Shown here: positions 1-7,583 of the stretch, in pieces
How the letters are laid out: each line of letters opens with the position of its first letter
Position numbering within the stretch: position 1 is the stretch's first letter
NCBI RefSeq assembly: GCF_004683905.1
Contig: NZ_CP038438.1
Coordinates: 3,100,001 to 3,164,000, forward strand
Reading direction: 5' to 3'
DNA: 64,000 nt
From: Pseudomonas fluorescens
GTDB lineage: Bacteria; Pseudomonadota; Gammaproteobacteria; Pseudomonadales; Pseudomonadaceae
Translations under genes and position numbers: made by a program
Notes under the pieces: generated by a model
Database searches by the model: none
Told to the model about the DNA's origin: nothing
What the model saw: only the letters and a program-made list of their open reading frames with translations

Positions 1-2
1 GC

Positions 3-308
3 ACCGGTCTGGTGCTGTACAAACCGTTCGAAGGTCGCCCGCGTGACACCGTCGCTCTGGGCTACGGCCGCGCCGTGCTTAACCCGCGCAGCCGCGACGT
101 GCAACAGGACGCTGCCATGGCCAATGGCACGCAGTTCCCGAACCTGGACAGTGGCGAGCAGTTGATCGAACTCGGCTACGGCTATCAGGCCACGCCGTGG
201 CTGACGCTGCGCCCGAACATGCAATACATCATCGAACCGGGCGCGTTTTCCGGGCAGCACATCGACAATGCATTGGTGTTTGGTTTGCAGGTGAAAGCCT
301 CACTTTGA
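3..308 (+). CDS. Carbohydrate-selective porin, OprB family (3' part only)
   Basis: This is the last ~101 residues of an outer-membrane beta-barrel porin whose start lies before the window. The visible part has the alternating strand pattern of OprB porins: a GYGRAVLNP strand, a turn, ELGYGYQ, WLTLRPNMQYI, and a final strand ending FGLQVKASL. The segment 'RPNMQYIIEPG' close to the C-terminus is typical of the OprB family, which takes up glucose and other sugars. A strong bidirectional hairpin follows the stop by about 20 bases. Family assignment is by pattern recognition; the substrate cannot be read from this fragment. Confidence 0.85.
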   Translation, partial: TGLVLYKPFEGRPRDTVALGYGRAVLNPRSRDVQQDAAMANGTQFPNLDSGEQLIELGYGYQATPWLTLRPNMQYIIEPGAFSGQHIDNALVFGLQVKASL

Positions 309-326
309 TTCTTCTGGCAGAACTGC

Positions 327-371
327 AGGCAATAAAAAAACCGGCGTAATGACCGGGTTTTTTATTGCCTG
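327..371. terminator. Bidirectional rho-independent terminator
   Basis: Near-perfect inverted repeat: CAGGCAATAAAAAAACCGG pairs with CCGGGTTTTTTATTGCCTG around a short loop. A-tract and T-tract flank the GC core, so it can terminate on either strand. It closes the porin gene. Confidence 0.85.
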
Positions 372-474
372 AAAATTGTCGTAACCAAGAAGTTCACTCG
401 ACAGCGAACCTTTACCTCCGAACCAGCGTCGGAGCTAGGGCGTTAACGCTTACCGCTCGCCACGAGGTTTCCGT

Positions 475-1377
475 TTGAAAGCAGCCATCGTCAAAAAATA
501 CCGTTTGATCATCAAGACCATGGGCTACGTGGGCTGGTCGCTGTTCTGGTTGTTGCTCTGGGACATTGCCGTCACCGTCGACTTCATGTTGTTCCTCAAC
601 GCCAAGATCAACCTGCCGCTGATGCCGCTGACGCTGCTCGGTTCGGCGCTGGTGGTGCTGATCAGTTTCCGCAACAGCAGCGCCTACAACCGTTGGTGGG
701 AGGCGCGCACCCTGTGGGGCATGATGATCAACAGCTCGCGCAGCTTTGCCCGGCAGGTGCTGACGCTGCTGGATGATCCCGATAACGAAGTGAACCCGGT
801 GAAGGCGACGCTGTTGCGCCGCCATGTGGCGTACGTCAATTGCCTCGCCGCGCATCTGCAGGGTCAGCCTTGCCCGGAGGAAGTCCGCGCGTTCATCCCG
901 GCGGATGAATTCGCCCGCAGCGGCACCACCAACAACTTTGCCAACGACATCCTCACCGGTTCCGCGGCGTTGCTCGCTCGGGAATACAAGGCCGGGCGCC
1001 TGGACAGCATTCGGCTGGCAAGGCTGGAATCGACGATGGTCGATCTGTCCAACAGCCAGGGCGGGATGGAACGCATTGCCAACACACCGCTGCCCTACCC
1101 CTACGTGTATTTCCCGCGCCTGTTTATCTCGCTGTTCTGCCTGATTGTGCCGGTGGGCCTGGTGGAGTCGCTGGGTTGGTTCACCCCGCTGGCCTCGACG
1201 GTGGTGGGCTTCATGCTGCTGGCCATTGAACGCATCGGTACTGACCTGCAAAGCCCGTTTCGCCACAGCGAGCACCAGATCCAGATGGAAGCCCTGTGCG
1301 AAACCATCGAGAAAAACCTGCAGTCGATGCAGCGTGATTCGTTGGGGGATGTGCACAGGGTTGAAGAAACGGCTTGA
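475..1377 (+). CDS. Bestrophin-like membrane channel protein (UPF0187/YneE type)
   Basis: A 300-residue integral membrane protein of the bacterial bestrophin family, whose characterised members are ion channels. Hydrophobic segments are seen at about residues 18-40 (GWSLFWLLLWDIAVTV), 45-63, 208-225 and 235-255. The family-typical 'SFRNSSAYNRWWEAR' sits at about 64-78, after the second helix. The only start upstream of the conserved first helix is TTG at 475, preceded by GAGG at 465-468 with good spacing. It stands alone and converges with the lysine-rich gene. The transported ion is not evident. Confidence 0.85.
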   Translation: MKAAIVKKYRLIIKTMGYVGWSLFWLLLWDIAVTVDFMLFLNAKINLPLMPLTLLGSALVVLISFRNSSAYNRWWEARTLWGMMINSSRSFARQVLTLLDDPDNEVNPVKATLLRRHVAYVNCLAAHLQGQPCPEEVRAFIPADEFARSGTTNNFANDILTGSAALLAREYKAGRLDSIRLARLESTMVDLSNSQGGMERIANTPLPYPYVYFPRLFISLFCLIVPVGLVESLGWFTPLASTVVGFMLLAIERIGTDLQSPFRHSEHQIQMEALCETIEKNLQSMQRDSLGDVHRVEETA

Positions 1378-1393
1378 ACAACGATCTGAGGGA

Positions 1394-1416
1394 CGCCAGG
1401 GCGTAAAGCCCTGGCG
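1394..1416. terminator. Hairpin between convergent genes
   Basis: Perfect 9-bp stem CGCCAGGGC/GCCCTGGCG with a 5-base loop, between the stop codons of the bestrophin-like gene (+) and the lysine-rich gene (-). There is no clear T-tract, so termination is inferred from position. Confidence 0.6.
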
Positions 1417-1427
1417 AGTCGCAGGTA

Positions 1428-1679
1428 TTACTTCTTCTTTTTCGCCGGCTTGTCAGCCTTCTTAGCATCCTTGGCCTTTTCCGGCTTGCTATCGGCTTTT
1501 TTCGCAGACTTTTTCGGTTCGGCGTCTTTCTTCTTGTCTTTCTTGTCGGAGGATTTGGAAAGCGCCGAAGCTGCCGCTGATTTCTTTTCCGGCGAGGACT
1601 TTTTGTCTTTCAAGTCCTTGCTGGCTTTCGAAGCGTCGTCTTTTTTGCTTTTCTTCTCGTCTTTAGCCACGTTGACCAC
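1428..1679 (-). CDS. Small lysine/alanine-rich basic protein (histone H1-like tail)
   Basis: An 83-residue, very low-complexity protein made almost entirely of Lys, Ala, Ser, Asp, Glu and Pro, with repeated KK, PAKK, DKKDKKK and EKAKDAKK units and a KKKK C-terminus. There is no hydrophobic core, so it is probably disordered. The composition recalls the C-terminal tails of AlgP/Hp-1-like and histone H1-like proteins of pseudomonads, which bind DNA non-specifically, but it lacks KPAA repeats and is much shorter. It has a single uninterrupted frame and sits convergent to the bestrophin-like gene. DNA or RNA binding is an inference from charge only. Confidence 0.7.
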   Translation of the reverse strand: MVNVAKDEKKSKKDDASKASKDLKDKKSSPEKKSAAASALSKSSDKKDKKKDAEPKKSAKKADSKPEKAKDAKKADKPAKKKK

Positions 1680-1962
1680 CTCTCGGAATGTGCCGGTATT
1701 GGCACCGGGCCTGTGCGAATGAACACAAGCTGATCGTTAGGCGTGAGCGTTCGGGCGGGGTTCAGATTATTTGACTCGATCCAGCGCCCATGGCGAAGAC
1801 CGGCCGTTCAACAAGTTGTCAATAGCACAGTTGTGCGACTGTTCTGGAGATAGCGCAGTGATAGGCTTTTCTGGCGTGACATTACGCGAATGCCCGATCT
1901 GTTCAGAAGGCAGGTCGGGGCCTATGTATAAGCCCGCTGTCAGCTAACTGAAAGGATTCGAA

Positions 1963-2232
1963 ATGAAAAAGCCTATGACAACTCTGGCCATCTGCGCGAC
2001 GCTTGCTTTCGCCGCAACCGTCACAAACGCTGCCGTGCATCCAACGACCATCACTGCTCCACAGACGGTCAAGCAGGCGACCGCCTCGATTGACACGCCT
2101 TTCGCAACCCAGCGAAAGGCTGGAGAAATCCAGACGGCCAGCTTGGCCAGAAGCTGCTCTGATGAGCGCTATTCCTGGTGGGAATTCAGTGGCTGGGAAA
2201 TAATCGCCTGCCTCGGAAGCGGTCAGTGGTAA
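1963..2232 (+). CDS. Small secreted protein of unknown function
   Basis: An 89-residue protein that starts at ATG 1963 with a good AAGGA ribosome site. Residues 1-23 form a clear Sec signal peptide: MKKP, a hydrophobic run LAICATLAFAATV, then NAA. The middle is Thr/Ala/Gln-rich. The C-terminal 25 residues are unlike the rest: two Cys flank an aromatic stretch (YSWWEFSGWE) and the protein ends CLGSGQW. The mature product would be about 65 residues with one possible disulfide. No family is recognised and no neighbouring gene explains it. An exported peptide is inferred from the leader only. Confidence 0.65.
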   Translation: MKKPMTTLAICATLAFAATVTNAAVHPTTITAPQTVKQATASIDTPFATQRKAGEIQTASLARSCSDERYSWWEFSGWEIIACLGSGQW

Positions 2233-2313
2233 TTTTTCAGAGGAGGCTGGTGCGTGACTTATGTGCTGAGCACGCACCACAGCCTGTTCTAACCAATGGC
2301 TTTGCACACCTGC

Positions 2314-2985
2314 TTACAGGGTTCTACCACTGGCTTGCTCATAGCTCGAAAGGAAATGCCGCCACTGCGACTCATCCCAGAAAGAATGCCGTCTGAGTTG
2401 AGGAATGTCGTGACGCGCCGCACCCATTGCCGTAGCGCGACCACGAGATTTCTCCAGATCAAGCAGCGCCAGTTCGAAATCGAAGTCTGCGTCAGTAATC
2501 GACGCCTTGATAAAGATGTGTTTGGAGCGCATGCAACCGTGCTGCCATTTGCCCGAGTGCATCCGCGCCAGCATTTGCGCCAAACGTTCAAGCAGTCGCA
2601 GATGTTGCTCTGTGGTCAACAGGCTTGCAGCGCCCTGGCTATACCAGGTATCCAGATCGATGAAGCCGCCCAGGTCTTTGGTAACCAAGACACCCTGCCA
2701 TACGCCGTCGACTTTTCTCGCGCCATAAAATACCGGCCTTGGCGCATTCACGCCCAGCTCTTCGAGTCTTGAAAGGGCAACGCCTTCACGCAATGCGGTG
2801 GGCCTGCCAGTGGGGTAACGGAGACTGCGGAACAAATGGCCGGTCTGGCGCTTTACAAAAAACGTCTTGTCACCTTGAACAATCAGCTGGACACCGCTGG
2901 TGCCGCTGCGGCGCACATTCGGCGGTTCCACCCACGACCCGGAAGTACCCCACCAGAAATCAAATTCATCGCGTGCCCTGCCCAT
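2314..2985 (-). CDS. Lipopolysaccharide kinase, InaA/Kdo-kinase family
   Basis: A 223-residue protein of the InaA/RfaP-type kinase-like family, which phosphorylates LPS core sugars or acts in weak-acid response. Recognisable parts are the N-terminal lobe with 'FFVKRQTGHLFRSLRYP', the catalytic-loop variant HGCMRSKHIFI around residues 152-162 and the metal-binding-like LLDLEKSR near 178-185. ATG at 2985 is chosen over the ATG at 2997 because GGAG lies 7-10 bases before it, while nothing resembling a ribosome site precedes 2997. It appears monocistronic. The natural substrate is not known from the sequence. Confidence 0.82.
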   Translation of the reverse strand: MGRARDEFDFWWGTSGSWVEPPNVRRSGTSGVQLIVQGDKTFFVKRQTGHLFRSLRYPTGRPTALREGVALSRLEELGVNAPRPVFYGARKVDGVWQGVLVTKDLGGFIDLDTWYSQGAASLLTTEQHLRLLERLAQMLARMHSGKWQHGCMRSKHIFIKASITDADFDFELALLDLEKSRGRATAMGAARHDIPQLRRHSFWDESQWRHFLSSYEQASGRTL

Positions 2986-3440
2986 TGTGCGCTCCATTTA
3001 TTGTAGAAATCGTTTCGTGCGACGTTTGCATGACGGTCGCAACAGCAGCTCAGTCTGTTGGTGGACGTTAATAGTTCCCTCGGTTTTCGAGGATTTTAGG
3101 GCCAGCTTGGGGCTTTTACGCAACCACGTGACGAAAATTGGCTATTGAGGGGTGTTTATCCCTTCAGGTGTGTCCTTTTCGCCGATAGCCGACGACATCA
3201 AACACAGATGCCAACCGCGTCGCGAGGGTCCGCCCGACTGTTTTTTCGATTAACTTGAAAGCCGTTAAATTGACCCAGGTCATGATTCAATTCGATTGAG
3301 GCAAATAACGAGCAACGTCCTTGATCCGCATTTTCTTTGTGCTAAAAGTATTGCCGCCAGTGGCTCCTTACAGGGATGAGTAAGGGTTTGCTCATCCGCA
3401 GCCATTGCCCACGGATGCATACTTTCAACAAGGAAGTCAT
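2986..3440. other. Intergenic region between divergent inaA-like and KAS III-like genes
   Basis: 455 bases with no credible gene. It must hold both divergent promoters. A TTGACC box at about 3270 could be a -35 element for the + strand. A 7-bp hairpin GGATGAG/CTCATCC at 3374-3397 lies in the likely leader of the KAS III-like gene. Confidence 0.5.
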
Positions 3441-4490
3441 ATGAAAATAGTTGGGTTGTCCGGGATTCTCCCGTCACGCATTGTCAGCAATCAGGACGTT
3501 ATAAACCTGGTTGAGGAACACTCTAAAGATACCTTCCAGGAAGACTTGCCAAAAACATTGAAGACCATCAGCAAGTTGCTTGAAAAAAGCGGCAGCGGCA
3601 CGCGCCACTGGCTGGGCGCCGACGAAACGCCAATGCAATTGATGGAGACTGCATTCAACTCGGCGCTCGCTCAGGCCAACATCGACAAGGCCGACCTGGA
3701 TCTGTTGATCTATCCGAACGTCACCCGCGGGTTCATCGAGCCGGCCAACAGTACGTTCATTGCCAAGGCGCTGGGCCTGAGCTGCAGAAACTTTGATGTG
3801 GTGGACGCCTGCAACGGCTGGGTGACCGCCATGGATGTCATCAACAGCAAAATGCAGGCCGGCGAGATTCGCTACGCGGCGATCGTCAATATGGAATTTG
3901 GCATGTCTGCTGGCGGGCCGGTCATGCCCAAGAACTTCTCTTTGCAGTCGTCGGCGGAACTGGCTTACAAGTTTCCGAGTTTTACCATTGGCGAAGCAGT
4001 CACCGTCACCATCCTCAGTCATGAGGCCCCGGGCAACTTCAAGTTCTCGTACATCAACCGGCCGGACTTGAGTGACTTGTCGACCATCTCCCTACCGGAC
4101 TGGAAACTGTTCTGCAATGAGGAGGATATTCCCCGTATTGCACCGACCGGCGGGCAATATCAATTCAACTCCTACGCGGCAGCCTTGCATGAAGATGGTC
4201 GCAATGAAGCGATCAAAGTCTTCAATCTGCAAAACATCTCTGCAGCAGATGTTCATAAAGTGTTTATTCATACCGGTTCGCCAAAGATGTGGGAGCACAT
4301 TGGGCAACTGATCGGTATTGATCACAAGCTGCACCACGTCGGGCATAAGACCGGCAACATCATTACCGCGTCCATCCCCTACGGGATCTTCGATGCGATC
4401 AGTCGGGGCGAAGCCGAGAACGGGCAGTTTTGCATGGGCTGGGCGGGCAGTGGCGGGATGGTCTTCTCTGCGTTGTCATTTACTCTGTAA
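3441..4490 (+). CDS. Orphan beta-ketoacyl-ACP synthase III-like enzyme (FabH-like)
   Basis: A 349-residue thiolase-fold enzyme of the KAS III class, which condenses an acyl thioester with a malonyl (or similar) unit. The catalytic triad is visible: Cys124 in VVDACNGW, His277 in VFIHTGSP, and Asn306 in HKTGNIITASIP. The nucleophile motif is DACNGW rather than the AACSG of housekeeping FabH, and about 25 residues precede the conserved block (LEKSGSGTRHW), so this is not the fatty-acid FabH. ATG 3441 is used because AAGGAAG lies just upstream. There are no acyl carrier protein or other lipid genes around it, so it probably acts in an alkylresorcinol-, quinolone- or similar secondary pathway encoded elsewhere. 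Confidence 0.82.
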   Translation: MKIVGLSGILPSRIVSNQDVINLVEEHSKDTFQEDLPKTLKTISKLLEKSGSGTRHWLGADETPMQLMETAFNSALAQANIDKADLDLLIYPNVTRGFIEPANSTFIAKALGLSCRNFDVVDACNGWVTAMDVINSKMQAGEIRYAAIVNMEFGMSAGGPVMPKNFSLQSSAELAYKFPSFTIGEAVTVTILSHEAPGNFKFSYINRPDLSDLSTISLPDWKLFCNEEDIPRIAPTGGQYQFNSYAAALHEDGRNEAIKVFNLQNISAADVHKVFIHTGSPKMWEHIGQLIGIDHKLHHVGHKTGNIITASIPYGIFDAISRGEAENGQFCMGWAGSGGMVFSALSFTL

Positions 4491-4497
4491 GGCCTGA

Positions 4498-4529
4498 AGC
4501 AACTTGCCGTCCTGAGGCGGCAAGTTGCT
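4498..4529. terminator. Bidirectional terminator hairpin
   Basis: Perfect 12-bp stem AGCAACTTGCCG/CGGCAAGTTGCT with an 8-base loop, between the convergent KAS III-like and Old Yellow Enzyme genes. Confidence 0.7.
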
Positions 4530-4582
4530 CGTCCATGATCAAACTGTTGGTCGGTACCAAAACGAAAATCGCGCTTCGATCT

Positions 4583-5650
4583 CTAGGCCAGCGGCGGGTA
4601 GTCGGTGTAGCCCTCTTCCGAACCACTGTAAAAAGTGGAGGCATCCGCAGTAGCCAGCGGCGCATCAAGGAAGAAGCGTTCCGGCAGATCAGGGTTGCTG
4701 ATGAACAGTGTGCCAAATGTGACTGCATCGGCCAGGCCGGTTTGCAGGGCCTGTTCCGCGGACTTCCGATCATAACCAACATTCAACACGAAAATTCCTG
4801 AGAACCGCTGGCGAGCCCCGGGCGCCAAGGGTTTCGCGCCTTCCGGTAGAGTCCCGGGTTCCATGAAATGCAGAATTCCAACGTTTCTACTTTCCAGCGC
4901 TTCTACCGCGTACATGTAGGTCTGCTCGAGATTGGAGTCGCCCATGTCATTGTACGGAATGCGCGGCGACAGCCTGACCGAGATACGGGCCGGTCCGAAG
5001 ACTCTGATCGCGGCGTCCGTGGCTTCAAGCAAGAACCTCGCCCGCTTCTCAATGCTACCGCCATATTCGTCGGTGCGTTTGTTTGAGCCGTCCTCCAGAA
5101 ACTGCGCGGGCAGATAACCATTGGCACCGTGTATCTCTACACCATCAAAGCCCGCATCTTTCGCGGCCTGTGCAGCTTTTTCGTAGTCCGCAATGGTGGA
5201 CTTGATTTCATCAATGGTCAGTTCGCGTGGGGTCACCGAGGGTTTGATGCCTTCTGGCGTGAACGCCTGGCTATTGAAGGGGACTGACGATGGCGCGACC
5301 GGGAGTTCTCCACCATGAAAATCAGGATGAGATGCTCTACCGGTGTGCCAAAGCTGGGCGAAAATGAGGCCGCCGGCTTCATGAACTGCCTGAGTTACCT
5401 TCTTCCAGCCCGCAATCTGTTCAGGCGTATAGATCCCTGGGGTATTCGTCCAGCCGACGGCCTGGGCGCTGATCTGGCTGCCTTCGGTAAAAATAAGGCC
5501 CGCCGAGGCACGCTGTGCGTAATAGGTCGCAGTCAATTCGTTGGCCACCTGATCCTTGGATCGACCTCTTGTCATCGGCGCCATGAACACCCGATTTCTG
5601 AAAGTGAGCTCTTCGTTGTTCAAGGGGGTTAGAAGCTTAAAATTTCCCAT
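4583..5650 (-). CDS. Alkene reductase, Old Yellow Enzyme family (NemA/XenB-like)
   Basis: A 355-residue TIM-barrel FMN flavoenzyme that uses NAD(P)H to reduce activated C=C bonds and often nitro groups or nitrate esters. The FMN-binding APMTR lies at residues 24-28. The substrate-binding His174/Asn177 pair is in VEIHGANGYL, followed by the family motif FLEDGSNKRTDEYGG. The length matches NemA/XenB. GAGGAAAG sits just before ATG 5650. An HxlR-type regulator lies 576 bases upstream on the same strand, and such regulators commonly control electrophile-detoxifying reductases; that link is inferred. Confidence 0.92.
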   Translation of the reverse strand: MGNFKLLTPLNNEELTFRNRVFMAPMTRGRSKDQVANELTATYYAQRASAGLIFTEGSQISAQAVGWTNTPGIYTPEQIAGWKKVTQAVHEAGGLIFAQLWHTGRASHPDFHGGELPVAPSSVPFNSQAFTPEGIKPSVTPRELTIDEIKSTIADYEKAAQAAKDAGFDGVEIHGANGYLPAQFLEDGSNKRTDEYGGSIEKRARFLLEATDAAIRVFGPARISVRLSPRIPYNDMGDSNLEQTYMYAVEALESRNVGILHFMEPGTLPEGAKPLAPGARQRFSGIFVLNVGYDRKSAEQALQTGLADAVTFGTLFISNPDLPERFFLDAPLATADASTFYSGSEEGYTDYPPLA

Positions 5651-6225
5651 ACTTTCCTCAGAATAAATTTATTGAATGTCTGCCCGTGCCTAACGATTTC
5701 TCAAGTGCGGCTCGACCAAAGAAATGCTTCTGTTGGATGCTCGATTGGCTGGCTGCAAGCCGCCGGCAAGAGTGGCGAACGAAGGGTCCGGTTCGGACCG
5801 CTTCCCTCAAATGAGGACAGTCGACAAGGTATCAATAATAAACCTGGCGTCAATTAGGCACCGTTCGTACACCTGGTAGGTCTGAGGATACCTACCGTCA
5901 GGAAATGGTCGGCGGCGTAGGGGCTGGCGAGCCGTATACAGGGGCCTCGCGCGCAAGAGCAGGACGCTCTGCGTTCATGATCGAACGGCCTGAGCAATCG
6001 ATGTGAAGGTTCGTTTGAAGCAGGTATCGAGATTGATTGCCCGCGGTTGAAAGGCAAAAACCAGCGCACTGCCAACAACAAAAGTGTTGGCAGAGTTTCA
6101 TGCTTACATGATCGCGCTGGTTCGATTGAGATCTTCGGTGTTTTTCAAGCCATCGGATGACAAGTTCCGAAGCGCAGCATGGGCGGCCGACAACGCGTTC
6201 ACGTAATCCAGTGAAGCAACCTTCC
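5651..6225. other. Gene-free stretch between the reductase and HxlR genes
   Basis: 575 bases without a convincing intact gene. On the minus strand, directly after the HxlR stop and in another frame, the open frame down to the TAA at 6104 reads plausibly as protein (…VASLDYVNALSAAHAAL…) but has no start. It may be a decayed gene end or chance. The reductase promoter should lie near 5651-5720. Confidence 0.4.
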
Positions 6226-6609
6226 CTACGTACTTGTTGGTCCGATTGCAGCGGCGTCGAACTTCTGCCGGGCAGCATCAACCTCCGGCAACTTGGCGAG
6301 CGTCCATTCATGCAGTGCTCGAAAAGGTTGTTGCAGCGTGCGGCCCAGCGGCGTGATTTGGTACTGCACCGCGACTGGCGAAAGCGAAATCACCTCGCGC
6401 GATACCAGGCCGTTGCGCTCCAGCCGGCGCAGACATTGCGTGAGCGCTTTTTGGGTGACGCCTTGCAGGCGACGACGGATCGCGTTGAAGCGTTGCGGAC
6501 CGTCATCAAGCACGGCTAATACCATCATCGACCATTTATCAGCGATCTGCTCGAATAAAGCCCGGCTAGGGCAGTCGGACGAGAAGCACAGCGGTTCGAG
6601 TTCAAGCAT
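6226..6609 (-). CDS. Transcriptional regulator, HxlR family
   Basis: A 127-residue winged-helix regulator. The HxlR pattern is clear: an N-terminal Cys (CPSRAL, Cys13) as in thiol-sensing members, IADKWSMMVLAVLDDGPQRFNAIRRRLQG, the recognition helix around QKALTQCLRRLERNGLV, and the wing YQITPLGRTL. Cys8 and Cys13 could sense electrophiles, as YodB-type relatives do. The nearest downstream gene on the same strand is the Old Yellow Enzyme gene, a usual partner for this class, although the gap of about 575 bases makes direct co-transcription uncertain. Confidence 0.88.
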   Translation of the reverse strand: MLELEPLCFSSDCPSRALFEQIADKWSMMVLAVLDDGPQRFNAIRRRLQGVTQKALTQCLRRLERNGLVSREVISLSPVAVQYQITPLGRTLQQPFRALHEWTLAKLPEVDAARQKFDAAAIGPTST

Positions 6610-6663
6610 GGCGGTTTCCTTCTGTATACCCAGGCGCTCTAAGGCGCGAGATTGACGCCAAGT

Positions 6664-7170
6664 TTACTGGATATACCGAGCCTGAGAACGCTTTCTACCG
6701 TTGTTTCGCCGGAACACTCTGACGCACATAATAATTGTCGAATTCACTGCTTTCGGTGAATTGGAAGCCATGGCGGGTATAAAGCGATTCGAAGCACTTT
6801 CTTTGAGAGCGCCAACTTTAACAGGGAGCGCAGCCGCATCCGCCTCTTTGAAAATCTGAGTGAGAACAGCAGCCCCTACACCTGATCCTTGCGCGCTCGG
6901 TCTCACATACAAGTGGTCGAGCAAGAGTTCATTGTGGTGATGCTTGACCACTACAAAACCAACCCTCTCTCCAGATACCTCGATATAGCGTGTGTTGCGA
7001 GCGTCAAAACCGCCAAGAAACCGCTCTCGCGCACGCACCGGATCAAATCGCCCGACACGCTCCAGACTTTCGCGCATGGCCTCAATTCGAATGGCTACAA
7101 GATTTTCCACGTCGCTTGGTTGAGCCGGGACCAAAATGACCGGGGAATTTTGATTAGGTGCGACGGGCAT
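6664..7170 (-). CDS. GNAT-family N-acetyltransferase with a probable C-terminal frameshift
   Basis: A GNAT fold transferring acetyl from acetyl-CoA to an amine. The acetyl-CoA binding motif is visible as VRPSAQGSGVGAAVL. The normal GNAT ending (asparagine, then Y-x-R-x-GF) is broken: the frame as read turns from KESASNRF into IPAMASNSPK. The next frame reads LYTRHGFQFTESSEFD and stops at TAG 6695-6697, which is exactly a GNAT ending. One base is missing near 6779-6786, so this is either a young pseudogene or a sequence error. ATG 7170 is preferred to ATG 7191 because AGAG lies at suitable spacing before it. Substrate unknown. Confidence 0.75.
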   Translation of the reverse strand: MPVAPNQNSPVILVPAQPSDVENLVAIRIEAMRESLERVGRFDPVRARERFLGGFDARNTRYIEVSGERVGFVVVKHHHNELLLDHLYVRPSAQGSGVGAAVLTQIFKEADAAALPVKVGALKESASNRFIPAMASNSPKAVNSTIIMCVRVFRRNNGRKRSQARYIQ

Positions 7171-7191
7171 AGGGTGTGCTCTATTTACCAT

Positions 7192-7583
7192 CCTGGAAGG
7201 CCAGTATAGAGAGCCTGACTTGTGGGGCCCAGTTTGGCTTCACCGTCGAATTCAGGCCCCCCTCTCAAAAACGAACATGACTTGGTCAATCTGGGTCTTG
7301 ATTGCCAGAGCCTTGCGTGACCGACAGGTCTCCAATACGACCTCATGGTATTCACATGTCGATATCAGACACGATCATGGCGCAATTAGGCTATTGAATC
7401 GGCAGCAAGGCCGGCTAAGGTGCCGTGTCTTCCTATCAAAACAATCCCGGTCAGATCATGGGGTTGATAAGAACTGCGGCGGTTGGACGGGCTTCTTTCG
7501 GGAGTTTCAGCAGGCAACGATGGTGTTCGGTCGTGTGCCCGGTCAATTGCTTAAATGTCGATCAGCAGAGAATAAAAATACCG
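7192..7583. other. Intergenic region before the amino-acid permease
   Basis: 392 bases with no gene I can support. The GNAT gene (-) and the permease (+) diverge from here, so both promoters should lie within. The permease frame stays open back to 7425 but the extension has no membrane or family features. Confidence 0.4.

Noticed and set aside
412..1356. Long minus-strand frame over the bestrophin-like gene
   Set aside because: It is a shadow of the + strand gene: Gln/His/Arg-rich reading with no family features.
6104..6240. Open frame after the HxlR stop as a separate gene
   Set aside because: It has no start codon and no recognisable family; kept only as a note on the intergenic region.
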